From NCBI GenBank assembly GCA_963854565.1, contig CAWKZT010000086.1, positions 1 through 7,446 on the forward strand: a stretch of DNA of 7,446 bases, given 5' to 3'. A program made the position numbers and the translations under genes. Under the pieces are notes generated by a model. That model made no database searches. It was not told the DNA's origin and saw only the letters and a list, made by a program, of their open reading frames with translations. Positions 1 through 7,138 of this stretch are shown here, piece after piece (the first letter of the stretch is position 1; every line of letters begins with the position of its first letter). The DNA is from CAWKZT01 sp963854565 (GTDB lineage: Bacteria; Actinomycetota; Acidimicrobiia; Acidimicrobiales; JAHEJN01).

Positions 1-55
1 TACGCTGGCGGTGCGCTCGTTGGCCCGAGTCAACACGCATACACGAAAGCAGACG

Positions 56-1348
56 ATGACACTCGCACCCAGTCCCCTCTATACCCGAAGCCGAACAGAG
101 CATGCCCGCCGCAAGGCGGTAATCGCTGGAGGCGTTAACTCCAACGTCCGATTGGCCGGGACACCAGTGCCGCTCACCATCGCACGCGGCTCAGGCGCAC
201 TGCTCTGGGACGTCGATGACAATGTCTACATTGATTACGCCGCAGGCATGGGTCCAATGGTCCTTGGCCACGCCCACCCCGAAGTGACTAACGCCGTCCA
301 ACAATCTCTGGCCACGGGACAGCTTTTCGCCGGCCAGAACCAACTCGAAGCGGAATTCGCCGAGACATTCGTGGGCGTTCTTCCCTGGGTCGAGAGCATC
401 CGGATGGGCATGAGCGGAACAGAGATGGACCTGTTGGCCGTCCGAATCTCCCGGGCAACCACGGGTCGCACCAAAGTCGTTCGCTTCACGGGCCACTACC
501 ACGGTTGGCTCGATCCGCTGTTTGTGAACATGGGCGTAACACCGGAACCAATGGGAGCAGTACCACTTACCGCGGGTCAATCAGCCGCCGCCGCCGCTGA
601 TGTGATCCTCTGTGACTGGAACAACATCGAGCAGGTTGACCGGGCTCTCGAATCCGGCGACGTAGCTTGTGTGCTAATGGAACCAGTCATGTGCAATTCG
701 GGCCTGATTGAACCAGCACCCGGATATCTCGAAGCAGTCAAAAAGTTGTGCAACCAACATGGTGCACTGTTCATCATCGACGAGGTGATCACTGGATTCC
801 GTCTAGGACTCACTGGCGCACAGGGCGCCCTCGGAATCCACGGAGACATCTCCATCTATGCGAAAGCCATCGCTTCGGGGTTCCCGTTGGCCGTGCTTGG
901 CACCACCACTGACCTACTTGCCAGCGTCGGCCGTGGCGAGGTTAACCACTCTGGCACCTACAATACTGGGGTCTCCTCTGTCGCTGCCGGCATCGCCACT
1001 CTCCGCGTGTTAATCGACTCCGACCCGTACCCCGAGATGGCACGCCTCACCCAGCGCCTCGCCGACGGCCTGCGCCGTCTTGCCAGCGACACCGATATCA
1101 ACCTTGCCGTCGACTACATAGGTGGTTCCCTGTGCCAGACGAGGTTCGGGAAATCTGACCCGGTGACATCGCTCGCCGACCATGTTGCCAACTCGGACCC
1201 CGACCTTCTTGGCCGGTTTCTTGAGGCCCTCCAGGACCATGGTGTGCGACCAACAAGTCGGGGCATGTGGTTCGTATCGGCCGCTCATGATGAGGCCCTG
1301 ATCGACAAAACCCTCGAAGCCGCCGGCCAGGCCTTAGCGCAGCTATAG
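56..1348 (+). CDS. Class III PLP aminotransferase, glutamate-1-semialdehyde aminomutase-like
   Basis: Fold-type I PLP enzyme of the class III aminotransferase family, close to glutamate-1-semialdehyde 2,1-aminomutase (HemL). Numbered from the ATG at 56 (430 aa, a normal family length), it shows the N-terminal GGVNSNVR motif, a GTE phosphate-binding segment followed by GHYHGW, the PLP-pyridine aspartate in IIDEVITGFR (D242) and the Schiff-base lysine in the AKAIASGFP segment (K270). The C-terminal RGMWFVSAAHDEAL segment is also typical of this family. The frame stays open to the left edge, with a GTG at 11, but the family begins about where the ATG at 56 puts it, so I prefer that start; no strong Shine-Dalgarno precedes it. 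A different frame ends in TGA at 57-59, overlapping this ATG as ATGA, so an upstream coupled gene is possible. No haem-synthesis genes are nearby and a PhyH dioxygenase follows at once, so this is probably a paralogue acting on another amino compound. Family sure, substrate unknown. Confidence 0.9.
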   Translation: MTLAPSPLYTRSRTEHARRKAVIAGGVNSNVRLAGTPVPLTIARGSGALLWDVDDNVYIDYAAGMGPMVLGHAHPEVTNAVQQSLATGQLFAGQNQLEAEFAETFVGVLPWVESIRMGMSGTEMDLLAVRISRATTGRTKVVRFTGHYHGWLDPLFVNMGVTPEPMGAVPLTAGQSAAAAADVILCDWNNIEQVDRALESGDVACVLMEPVMCNSGLIEPAPGYLEAVKKLCNQHGALFIIDEVITGFRLGLTGAQGALGIHGDISIYAKAIASGFPLAVLGTTTDLLASVGRGEVNHSGTYNTGVSSVAAGIATLRVLIDSDPYPEMARLTQRLADGLRRLASDTDINLAVDYIGGSLCQTRFGKSDPVTSLADHVANSDPDLLGRFLEALQDHGVRPTSRGMWFVSAAHDEALIDKTLEAAGQALAQL

Positions 1349-1363
1349 AGCAAACCACCAAAT

Positions 1364-1369
1364 AGGGGA
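1364..1369 (+). promoter_or_regulatory. Ribosome binding site of the PhyH dioxygenase gene
   Basis: AGGGGA lies five bases before the ATG at 1375, a near-consensus Shine-Dalgarno sequence in the 26-base gap after the aminotransferase stop. It fixes the dioxygenase start and suggests independent, efficient initiation within a shared transcript. Confidence 0.7.
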
Positions 1370-1374
1370 CCAAA

Positions 1375-2202
1375 ATGCGGTCGAAACAACACTACGACAG
1401 CAATGGTTATGCATTCCCGATCGAGGTAATGACTCCGCAACGCGCCGCAGAATATCGGGCGATGTTCGAGGTAGTTGAGGCCGCTCACACCGGCGACGTC
1501 ACTGCGACCCGGCTACTGATGGAAGGCGCAAACATCGTTCTTCCCTTCGTCGACGAGATCATGCGACTGCCATCAATATTGGAACCCGTGAAGGCAATTC
1601 TGGGTGATGACCTTCTGGTCATGGGCTCAAATTTCTTCATCAAAGAACCTGAAACGCCGGCCTTCGTCAGTTGGCATCAGGACCTGACCTACTGGGGCCT
1701 AGACGACGTATCAGAAACAACAGCGTGGCTGGCACTGACTCCGGCGACTCCTGAGAATGGTTGTATGCGGTTTATTCCGGGCAGCCATAGCGGCGCCATC
1801 GTCGACCATCGCGATACTTTCGATGATTCCAACATGCTCTCGCGAGGTCAGACGATCGCCGTCGAAGTGAACGAGGCGGACGCAGTTGACGCCGCTCTCC
1901 TACCGGGAGAAATGTCCCTGCACCACGGACGCCTCTTTCATTCTTCGGGCCCCAATACTTCGCCCGACAGGCGGATCGGTTTGGTGCTTCGGTACATAAA
2001 GCCGTCCATGCGACAGGTTTCGGGCCAGACAACGTCTGCGCATCTCGTTGCCGGCGAGGATCATTATGGACACTTCCAACTCTTGGAACCGGCACGAGAG
2101 GTAATGGCGCGTAGTGCCATAGAAGCCGCTCAGGCAGCGATCGCCCAGCGGGAGAAAATCGGGTACGCAGGCGCTGCCGATCGGGGCAGACGGACTACAT
2201 AG
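1375..2202 (+). CDS. Phytanoyl-CoA dioxygenase (PhyH) family Fe(II)/2-oxoglutarate oxygenase
   Basis: 275-aa cytoplasmic non-haem iron oxygenase that should couple 2-oxoglutarate decarboxylation to hydroxylation of an unidentified small molecule. The iron triad is visible: H101 and D103 in SWHQDLTYW, and distal H189 in the HHGRLFHSSGPN segment. R200 lies 11 residues after H189, the same spacing as between the distal His and the 2-oxoglutarate-binding Arg of human PAHX, so it is the likely co-substrate anchor. Other family marks are NGCMRFIPGSH (about 128-138) and GLVLRYI (202-208). The intact HxD motif argues for a hydroxylase rather than a SyrB2-type halogenase, where the Asp is replaced by Ala or Gly. 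The motif also differs from what I recall of ectoine hydroxylase. The start is supported by the strong Shine-Dalgarno at 1364. It probably forms an operon with the preceding aminotransferase. The last 15 or so residues are charged and look disordered. Confidence 0.9.
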   Translation: MRSKQHYDSNGYAFPIEVMTPQRAAEYRAMFEVVEAAHTGDVTATRLLMEGANIVLPFVDEIMRLPSILEPVKAILGDDLLVMGSNFFIKEPETPAFVSWHQDLTYWGLDDVSETTAWLALTPATPENGCMRFIPGSHSGAIVDHRDTFDDSNMLSRGQTIAVEVNEADAVDAALLPGEMSLHHGRLFHSSGPNTSPDRRIGLVLRYIKPSMRQVSGQTTSAHLVAGEDHYGHFQLLEPAREVMARSAIEAAQAAIAQREKIGYAGAADRGRRTT

Positions 2203-2250
2203 CGCCGAATTGTGCGGCTGCGAAACCGCGGCATACCAACATCAGCAGCT
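2203..2250. other. Convergent intergenic gap without a clear terminator
   Basis: These 48 bases separate the stop of the rightward dioxygenase gene from the stop of the leftward deacylase gene. The best hairpin is short: GCGG at 2213-2216 can pair with CCGC at 2226-2229. No run of T follows on either strand, so I do not call an intrinsic terminator. The two transcripts may overlap at their 3' ends or be ended by Rho. Confidence 0.5.
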
Positions 2251-3849
2251 TCACGCCACCAATACGCTGCCGGGAAGCGCTCCGCTATGTTGCCCGTTAT
2301 CTATGACCAAGTCGCCGTTGACCACCACGTACGGAACCCCTATTGCATACTGATGAGGACTCTCGAAATCGGCTGGGTCGGCGACCGTAGCTGGGTCAAA
2401 GACAGCGATGTCGGCGAACTTTCCAGCAGCGATCACACCTCGGTCCGACATACCCAATCGGGCCGCTACTTGACCGCTCATTTTGTAAACAGCCTCCTCG
2501 AGAGTGAGCACCGCCGTATCGCGCACATACCGCCCGAGCACCCGACTGTGGGCACCGTATGACCTGGGATGCGGGCGCCCTACGCCTAGTGGGCCCGACG
2601 CTTGGATAGCCAACCCGTCCGAACCCATCATCCCCAACGGGTGGCTCAGGAACGACTTCATGTCTTCTTCGGTGCGATAGTAGAAAATAATGCTCAGCTC
2701 TGCCTCGTCACGCTCCATCAAGGTAAGTGCCGCGTCGATCGGCTCAAGATCCATCTGCACCGCAGCTTCTTCAAAGGTCAAGCCTTCAAATGGCTGGACT
2801 TCCGGTGTATGCGCCGTCGCGATTTGGAGTCGGTCCCACATCCACGGCCAGCCTCTGAACAGCCCTTCCTCGAGCATGTCCGATCGGATCTGGGCGCGCG
2901 TTGCGGGGTCCTGGAGGCGCTTCAACAACGCTGTAGTACCACCCGATTGGGCCCAAGTCGGGATGCATTGGGCGAAACCACTGTTACTCGCCGCATATGG
3001 GTAGACGTCGAAAGTCACGTCAAAACCGTCGCTTACGGCATCCTCACACACAGCGATGACGCTGTCAGCTTGCCCCCAATATGGCGGATCATTGATGGCC
3101 ATATGGGAGACCTGGACGGGAACGTTAGCTCGGCGCCCGATCTCGATGGCCTCCAAAACGCCCTTGATGTGGTATCCGGCCCACATCCGAATGTGGCTGG
3201 TGTAGAAACGGTCGGGATAGTACGCCATTGCTTCGGCTAACGCCACAATCTCGTCGGTATCGCCATAGGCACTTGGTGGCAAAGTGAGACCGGTCGAGAG
3301 ACCAAATGCCCCCTGTTCCATTGCTTCGCTAACGAGGCGCTGCATGGCGATGACTTCGTCCTTGCCCGCTTTGCGGTCTTCGCGCCCGACGACAGCGCCG
3401 CGTATAGCGCTGTGGCCAACCAGTGGAGCGATATTCATCCCCAGGCCGTTTTGCGCCGCGAACTGCCGGTACCCGTCTAGGTCGCTCCACGCCCAGTCGA
3501 CCTCTTCGCTGTAGAGACCGCTCATCATTTCCCGTAAGGGACCGGCACCGTCTGGGTGTACAGGAAATGGGCTATATCCGCAGTTTCCGGTTACCTCGGT
3601 GGTGACACCTTGTGACACCTTGCTCATGCCCACCGGCTCGACCATCAAACTGAGGTCTGAGTGGGTGTGAATGTCGATAAAACCTGGTGAGACGACCATG
3701 CCAGTTGCGTCGATGGTTCGGGCCGCTTCCGCGTGACCAAGATCGCCGACATCGATGATCTTGTCGCCGGAGACGGCTACGTCAGCTTGATATCCCGCTT
3801 TGCCGCTTCCATCAACAACGAAACCGTTAGTGATTAATAGGTCAATCAT
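2251..3849 (-). CDS. N-acyl-D-amino-acid deacylase (D-aminoacylase family amidohydrolase)
   Basis: Amidohydrolase-superfamily enzyme that should hydrolyse the amide of an N-acyl-D-amino acid, or a related N-carbamoyl or N-acyl compound, to the free amino acid plus carboxylate. With the ATG at 3849 (532 aa) it has the metal motif HTHSD (H61, H63), the family cysteine in TGNCG (C90), metal histidines in TSHIR (H219) and QVSHMA (H249), and the catalytic aspartate in MMGSDG (D411). These match the H67/H69/C96/H220/H250/D366 set of Alcaligenes D-aminoacylase in order. The C-terminal PHPRSYG, LGMSDRGVIAAGKFADIAVFD and final GALPGSVL segments are typical of the family. An in-frame TTG at 3861 is a less likely start; GGGG six bases before the ATG can serve as ribosome site. 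At about 530 aa it is longer than the classical 480-aa enzymes. It has no signal peptide. Last gene of the leftward operon, 43 bases after the dehydratase. Family firm, exact acyl and amino acid unknown. Confidence 0.9.
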   Translation of the reverse strand: MIDLLITNGFVVDGSGKAGYQADVAVSGDKIIDVGDLGHAEAARTIDATGMVVSPGFIDIHTHSDLSLMVEPVGMSKVSQGVTTEVTGNCGYSPFPVHPDGAGPLREMMSGLYSEEVDWAWSDLDGYRQFAAQNGLGMNIAPLVGHSAIRGAVVGREDRKAGKDEVIAMQRLVSEAMEQGAFGLSTGLTLPPSAYGDTDEIVALAEAMAYYPDRFYTSHIRMWAGYHIKGVLEAIEIGRRANVPVQVSHMAINDPPYWGQADSVIAVCEDAVSDGFDVTFDVYPYAASNSGFAQCIPTWAQSGGTTALLKRLQDPATRAQIRSDMLEEGLFRGWPWMWDRLQIATAHTPEVQPFEGLTFEEAAVQMDLEPIDAALTLMERDEAELSIIFYYRTEEDMKSFLSHPLGMMGSDGLAIQASGPLGVGRPHPRSYGAHSRVLGRYVRDTAVLTLEEAVYKMSGQVAARLGMSDRGVIAAGKFADIAVFDPATVADPADFESPHQYAIGVPYVVVNGDLVIDNGQHSGALPGSVLVA

Positions 3850-3892
3850 GAGGTACCCCAAAGGTGTAGACGAAGATTCGAGTTAGCCACCA

Positions 3893-5635
3893 TCAGTGAC
3901 TTTCCCGCGAGACAGTGGAGCCACTCGACCCGACCAAGAAATCGAGGTCACACCCGGTGTCGGCCTGGCTGACGTGTTCGATATAGAGGCGGGACCAGCC
4001 GCGCGTGGCGACCGGCGGAGGTGATTCCCATTCGGCAAGACGGCTTTCGAGTTCGGAATCGTCGATATTCAAGGTGAGTAAGCGTCCCGGTACATCGAGC
4101 GTGATCATGTCACCGGTTCGTACGACGGCGAGAGGTCCACCCACCGTCGACTCGGGGGCCGCGTGTAACACCGTTGTGCCGTAGGCAGTGCCGCTCATGC
4201 GGGCGTCACTGATCCGCACCATGTCGGTCACGCCCTGCTTAAGAAGCTTCGTCGGCAGTGGCATATTGCCGACCTCGGGCATACCCGGGTAACCCCGCGG
4301 ACCACAGCCGCGCAGCACCATTACTGTGTCGGCGGTGACGTCGAGGTCTGGGTCGTCAATGCGAGCCTTGAAGTCTTCGATCGAGTCGAATACCAGCGCG
4401 GGGCCGGTGTGGCTGAGTAGTTCAGGGGTCGCAGCCGACGGCTTAACCACCGCGCCTTGGGGGCAGAGGTTGCCGCGCAGAACCGCAATTCCGGCTTCGT
4501 CGGCCATTGGGTCGTCCATGGGCCGGATGACCTCGCGGTTCCAGGTCTTACGACCGGCCCATTGGTCGCGTATTGGTTGGCCGGTAACAGTGAGGGCGTC
4601 GCCGTCGAGTACATCGGCAAGCTCCGCCATCACCGCGGGGATGCCGCCAGCCTCAAAGAAGTCCTCCATAAGGAATTCGCCCGAGGGCATGATGTTGACG
4701 AGCAGCGGCAAGTGCGAACCGATCCGGTCGAAATCCTCAAGGTTGAGATCTACCCCTACCCGCCCGGCGATCGCAAGCAGATGGATAACGGCGTTGGTGG
4801 ACCCGCCGATGGCGGACAACACCCGAATTGCGTTTTCGAAGGCGGCCCGGGTGAGCACCTCGGACGGACGCCGGTCAGAACGCACCATCTCGACAATGCG
4901 ACGTCCGCTGTGGTGCGCCAAGCGACGGCGGCGGGCATCAGGCGCCGGAATCGCGGCGTTGTCTGGCAATGTAAACCCGAGCGCCTCGACCATCGAGGCC
5001 ATCGTCGACGCCGTACCCATGGGATTGCAGTGACCCTCGCTGCGGGTCATCACTGACTCGGTAGCGACGAAGTCTGCTTCACTCATGGTGCCGGCGCGTA
5101 CCTCCTCACTCATCCGCCATAGATCTGTGGCGGAGCCGAGGCGTCTACCTTCAATCCGACCAGTCAACATTGGTCCGCCTGTCACCATGAGCGCAGGGAG
5201 GTCGACCGATGCGGCTCCCATGACCATGGCAGGAGTGGTCTTGTCGCAACCCGCCAACAAAACAACACCGTCGATCGGGTTGCCACGAATCGACTCTTCT
5301 ACGTCCATAGCCATCAGGTTCCGTAGCAGCATGGACGTCGGTTGGATCTGCGTTTCCCCTAATGACATAACTGGGAATTCGAGTGGGATGCCGCCAGATT
5401 CCCAGACGCCGCGTTTCACGTACTCGGCCAGGTCACCTAGGTGTTGGTTGCACGGCGAAAGCTCCGAAGCCGAGTTACAGATTCCGATCATTGGCTTGCC
5501 CGTGAATGCGTCATCGGGCAAGCCGCGCTTCATCCAGCTGCGATGTATGTAGTTGTCACGCTTTTGACCCCCATACCAGTGAGAGGTCCTAAGTGCGACG
5601 GGTGTCTCGTCGGCGGTCATGACGTGACCACACAT
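3893..5635 (-). CDS. IlvD/Edd-family Fe-S dehydratase, sugar-acid (arabinonate/xylonate) type
   Basis: Iron-sulfur dehydratase that removes water from a 2,3-dihydroxy acid to give a 2-keto-3-deoxy acid. At 580 aa it is full length. The three cluster cysteines are C62 (ELSPCNQH), C130 (LAGCDKTTP) and C203 (GHCNPMGTAST). K132 beside C130 matches the carbamylated, Mg-binding lysine, and S481 in DARMSGTAYGT is the likely catalytic base. The SEL-x-PCN block, the IHRSWMK opening, EFPVMSLGE and DARMSGTAYGT are features I associate with L-arabinonate, D-xylonate and similar sugar-acid dehydratases rather than with dihydroxyacid dehydratase of branched-chain synthesis. No ilv genes are nearby. The frame is open back to the RidA stop, but the only starts are ATG at 5635 and ATG at 5620. 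Neither has a strong Shine-Dalgarno, so the start is uncertain by five residues. Fourth gene of the leftward operon; its product would feed a keto-deoxy acid branch not seen here. Confidence 0.88.
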   Translation of the reverse strand: MCGHVMTADETPVALRTSHWYGGQKRDNYIHRSWMKRGLPDDAFTGKPMIGICNSASELSPCNQHLGDLAEYVKRGVWESGGIPLEFPVMSLGETQIQPTSMLLRNLMAMDVEESIRGNPIDGVVLLAGCDKTTPAMVMGAASVDLPALMVTGGPMLTGRIEGRRLGSATDLWRMSEEVRAGTMSEADFVATESVMTRSEGHCNPMGTASTMASMVEALGFTLPDNAAIPAPDARRRRLAHHSGRRIVEMVRSDRRPSEVLTRAAFENAIRVLSAIGGSTNAVIHLLAIAGRVGVDLNLEDFDRIGSHLPLLVNIMPSGEFLMEDFFEAGGIPAVMAELADVLDGDALTVTGQPIRDQWAGRKTWNREVIRPMDDPMADEAGIAVLRGNLCPQGAVVKPSAATPELLSHTGPALVFDSIEDFKARIDDPDLDVTADTVMVLRGCGPRGYPGMPEVGNMPLPTKLLKQGVTDMVRISDARMSGTAYGTTVLHAAPESTVGGPLAVVRTGDMITLDVPGRLLTLNIDDSELESRLAEWESPPPVATRGWSRLYIEHVSQADTGCDLDFLVGSSGSTVSRESH

Positions 5636-5657
5636 CGGTTCGTTAGCACACCAGTTG

Positions 5658-5671
5658 CGGCCAGCTGGCCG
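5658..5671. other. 14-base perfect palindrome between ridA-like and dehydratase genes
   Basis: CGGCCAGCTGGCCG reads identically on both strands and sits inside the 75-base gap, 22 bases before the dehydratase ATG at 5635. As RNA it can fold into a five-pair CGGCC/GGCCG stem with an AGCT loop. No T run follows, so it is not an intrinsic terminator. It could be an operator or an mRNA processing or stability hairpin, or it could be chance in GC-rich DNA. Confidence 0.4.
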
Positions 5672-5710
5672 GGCCGGATCTTGACTTCTTGGTTGATGCG
5701 CTGGTACACG

Positions 5711-6145
5711 TCAGACGACTTCAAAGATCGCTTCGATCTCAACGGCAACTCCAGTCGGAAGGGCCGCGAATCCGAGGGCACTACGAGCGTGGTGACCGAG
5801 TTCGGTGCCAAAAAGTTCGTGCAACAAATCCGAGGCTCCATTGATGACCAGATGATGGTCGGTGAAATCCGGCGCTGAGTAGACGGCACCGAGCAATTTG
5901 AGGACTCGCACGCCATCGAGCGAGCCGTGGTGGTCGTGGACCGAACGCAAAATCTTCTCGGCACAATCGCGCGCCGCTTGGTATCCCTGATCGACGGTTA
6001 CATCCACACCGACAACACCCTTGGTCGTCGAAACGTGCCCGCTCGTGAAGATCAACGATCCCGTCTGTACACACATTGCCAGGTACCCGGGTTCGATCGG
6101 AGACAAATCCAATCCCTTCGCAGCGGCTTTTGCCTGTGCTCCCAT
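5711..6145 (-). CDS. RidA family (YjgF/YER057c/UK114) enamine/imine deaminase
   Basis: 144-aa protein of the RidA superfamily, whose members form trimers and hydrolyse reactive enamine/imine intermediates released by PLP enzymes to 2-oxo acids and ammonium. Motifs in order: GSLIFTSGHVS (29-39), GYQAARDCAEKIL (54-66), GAVYSAPDFTDHHLVINGASDLL (86-108) and HARSALGFAALPTGVAVEIEAIFEV (119-143). R121 corresponds to the carboxylate-binding R105 of E. coli RidA, and E136, 15 residues later, to E120, so the active site looks intact. The APDFTD and INGASDLL blocks place it in the longer (about 150 aa) subgroup rather than the 128-aa archetype. ATG at 6145 is the natural start; upstream GAGAA gives only a weak ribosome site. 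Lying two genes downstream of a fold-type II PLP enzyme, it probably clears an enamine made by that enzyme or by another PLP enzyme in the cluster. Confidence 0.92.
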   Translation of the reverse strand: MGAQAKAAAKGLDLSPIEPGYLAMCVQTGSLIFTSGHVSTTKGVVGVDVTVDQGYQAARDCAEKILRSVHDHHGSLDGVRVLKLLGAVYSAPDFTDHHLVINGASDLLHELFGTELGHHARSALGFAALPTGVAVEIEAIFEVV

Positions 6146-6168
6146 TACGTTCTCATTTCTGTTGGTTG

Positions 6169-6188
6169 GGCGCCGGCAGATCCGGGCC
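6169..6188 (-). other. GC-rich hairpin in the gap upstream of the RidA gene
   Basis: On the minus strand GGCCCGG, a five-base ATCTG loop and CCGGCGCC form a seven-pair stem with one bulged C. It occupies the 54-base gap between the deacylase stop (6200) and the RidA start (6145). The following bases are CAACCAAC, not a T run, so termination is unlikely. It may affect transcript stability or processing. Confidence 0.4.
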
Positions 6189-6199
6189 AGTGATAGTCC

Positions 6200-7135
6200 T
6201 TAATGAAGATCTTCCGCGCTGCTGTCGGCTGTCGCCAAACAAATAACCAGGTCGCCAGGAGTAACCGGTGGACGCCTCTTGAGCGCCATAACCCAAGCAT
6301 CGAAGGGCGCGTACAACTCCTCGAGTACCTGACCGTCGGTAGTCATCACGGCGCCCATAAGCTGTCCTGCGTCGACCTTCGAACCGCCCGCTAGGTCCGT
6401 GACGAAGAGTCCAACCTGGTCAACCGAGACCATGTCTTGGTCGAGGTTTCCGCCGCCGGTTACACGAAGTGGAGTGAGATGCGACGGTGGCGGGGAGTCA
6501 GCGAGCATGCCCATCATGGCTAGCACACGGAGGACACCGGTGGCATAGGTGTCAACAGATGCCAATGTCATCGGCCCAGCACCTGGGCATTCGACGTATA
6601 TGGCTTGATCCACAACGCTGACGGTGCGGCCTTCGGAGCGACCGGGGTGCCGCCACACGAAGTCCGCGCCGAAGACCGACGCGGCCTGTTGCGCCAAGGA
6701 CCCGGTGGCCGCAGTGTCAGCTTGGTATCCGGCAAGCAGTGGCATGTCGTGGGACTGGCCCGACGTGTGCAGGTCGATCAACAGATCGGCCCCAGCCAAA
6801 ACTTCGGTGTAAAGATGGTGTGCCAGCTGAGCCGTAGGCCCGCCGTCTATATCTCCGGGAAAAACGCGCGCCAGGTTGCCGTTATCGGTTGGGTTCGTAC
6901 GGCTATCCGCAGCAAATGCCGCCTCATGACAGACGGGAACAATGTCGATTGACCCACGGATCAAGCGGGTCGGTCCGGCAGCCAGGCGACCGGCAGCCAG
7001 GGGGCCCTGCGTCTCGTCGCCATGGACTCCGCCAAGGACCACCACATGGGGTCCCGATTCGGCGGCCTGGGTGGTCCAGACGTCGAATCCGCTAGCGCTC
7101 CCGGCGGCGACTCTGCGATGTACTGTATTGAACAT
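6200..7135 (-). CDS. Succinylglutamate desuccinylase/aspartoacylase (AstE/AspA) family zinc deacylase
   Basis: 311-aa protein of the M14-type AstE/AspA family, zinc enzymes that hydrolyse N-acyl (acetyl, succinyl) groups from amino acids or diamines. The zinc site is complete: H38 and E41 in GGVHGDE, and H123 in LLIDLHT. E182 in IYVECPG is the expected catalytic glutamate. NGNLARVFPG (85-94) is the substrate-carboxylate loop, with R90. The C-terminal half (about 220-311) matches the beta-rich domain of this family, ending in a PGDLVICLA strand. No signal peptide or membrane segment is seen. The ATG at 7135 follows the upstream stop by three bases (TGA-ACC-ATG) and has GAGGT seven bases before it, so translation is probably coupled. 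DoeB of ectoine breakdown is in this broad family, but the neighbours here are not the doe set, so I assign no specific substrate. Being beside a PLP enzyme, it may supply that enzyme's free amino acid. Confidence 0.88.
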   Translation of the reverse strand: MFNTVHRRVAAGSASGFDVWTTQAAESGPHVVVLGGVHGDETQGPLAAGRLAAGPTRLIRGSIDIVPVCHEAAFAADSRTNPTDNGNLARVFPGDIDGGPTAQLAHHLYTEVLAGADLLIDLHTSGQSHDMPLLAGYQADTAATGSLAQQAASVFGADFVWRHPGRSEGRTVSVVDQAIYVECPGAGPMTLASVDTYATGVLRVLAMMGMLADSPPPSHLTPLRVTGGGNLDQDMVSVDQVGLFVTDLAGGSKVDAGQLMGAVMTTDGQVLEELYAPFDAWVMALKRRPPVTPGDLVICLATADSSAEDLH

Positions 7136-7138
7136 GGT

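Noticed and set aside
586..600. Short GCC-rich trinucleotide run giving an alanine stretch
   Set aside because: It encodes a few alanines inside an otherwise normal aminotransferase; too short to be a meaningful repeat.
56..1348. Calling the first gene hemL outright
   Set aside because: The fold and family fit, but haem-pathway neighbours are absent and many paralogues of this family act on other substrates.
1375..2202. Halogenase or ectoine hydroxylase identity for the PhyH protein
   Set aside because: The HxD aspartate is present, unlike SyrB2-type halogenases, and the motif region does not look like EctD; no ect genes are nearby.
2602..3240. 212-codon forward-strand open frame opposite the D-aminoacylase gene
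   Set aside because: The minus strand carries the family's catalytic motifs throughout this region, while the forward translation shows no domain.
3602..3621. Perfect 10-base tandem repeat GTGACACCTT twice in succession
   Set aside because: It lies inside the deacylase gene and encodes the family-conserved KVSQGVTT stretch. The repeat follows from the codons used and does not look like a separate element.
4326..5056. Long forward-strand open frames opposite the dehydratase gene
   Set aside because: They are antisense shadows of a strongly conserved gene in GC-rich DNA, with serine/arginine/proline-rich composition and no recognisable motif.
3893..5635. Calling the dehydratase ilvD (branched-chain amino acid synthesis)
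   Set aside because: Its motifs are of the sugar-acid dehydratase type and no ilv or leu genes are adjacent.
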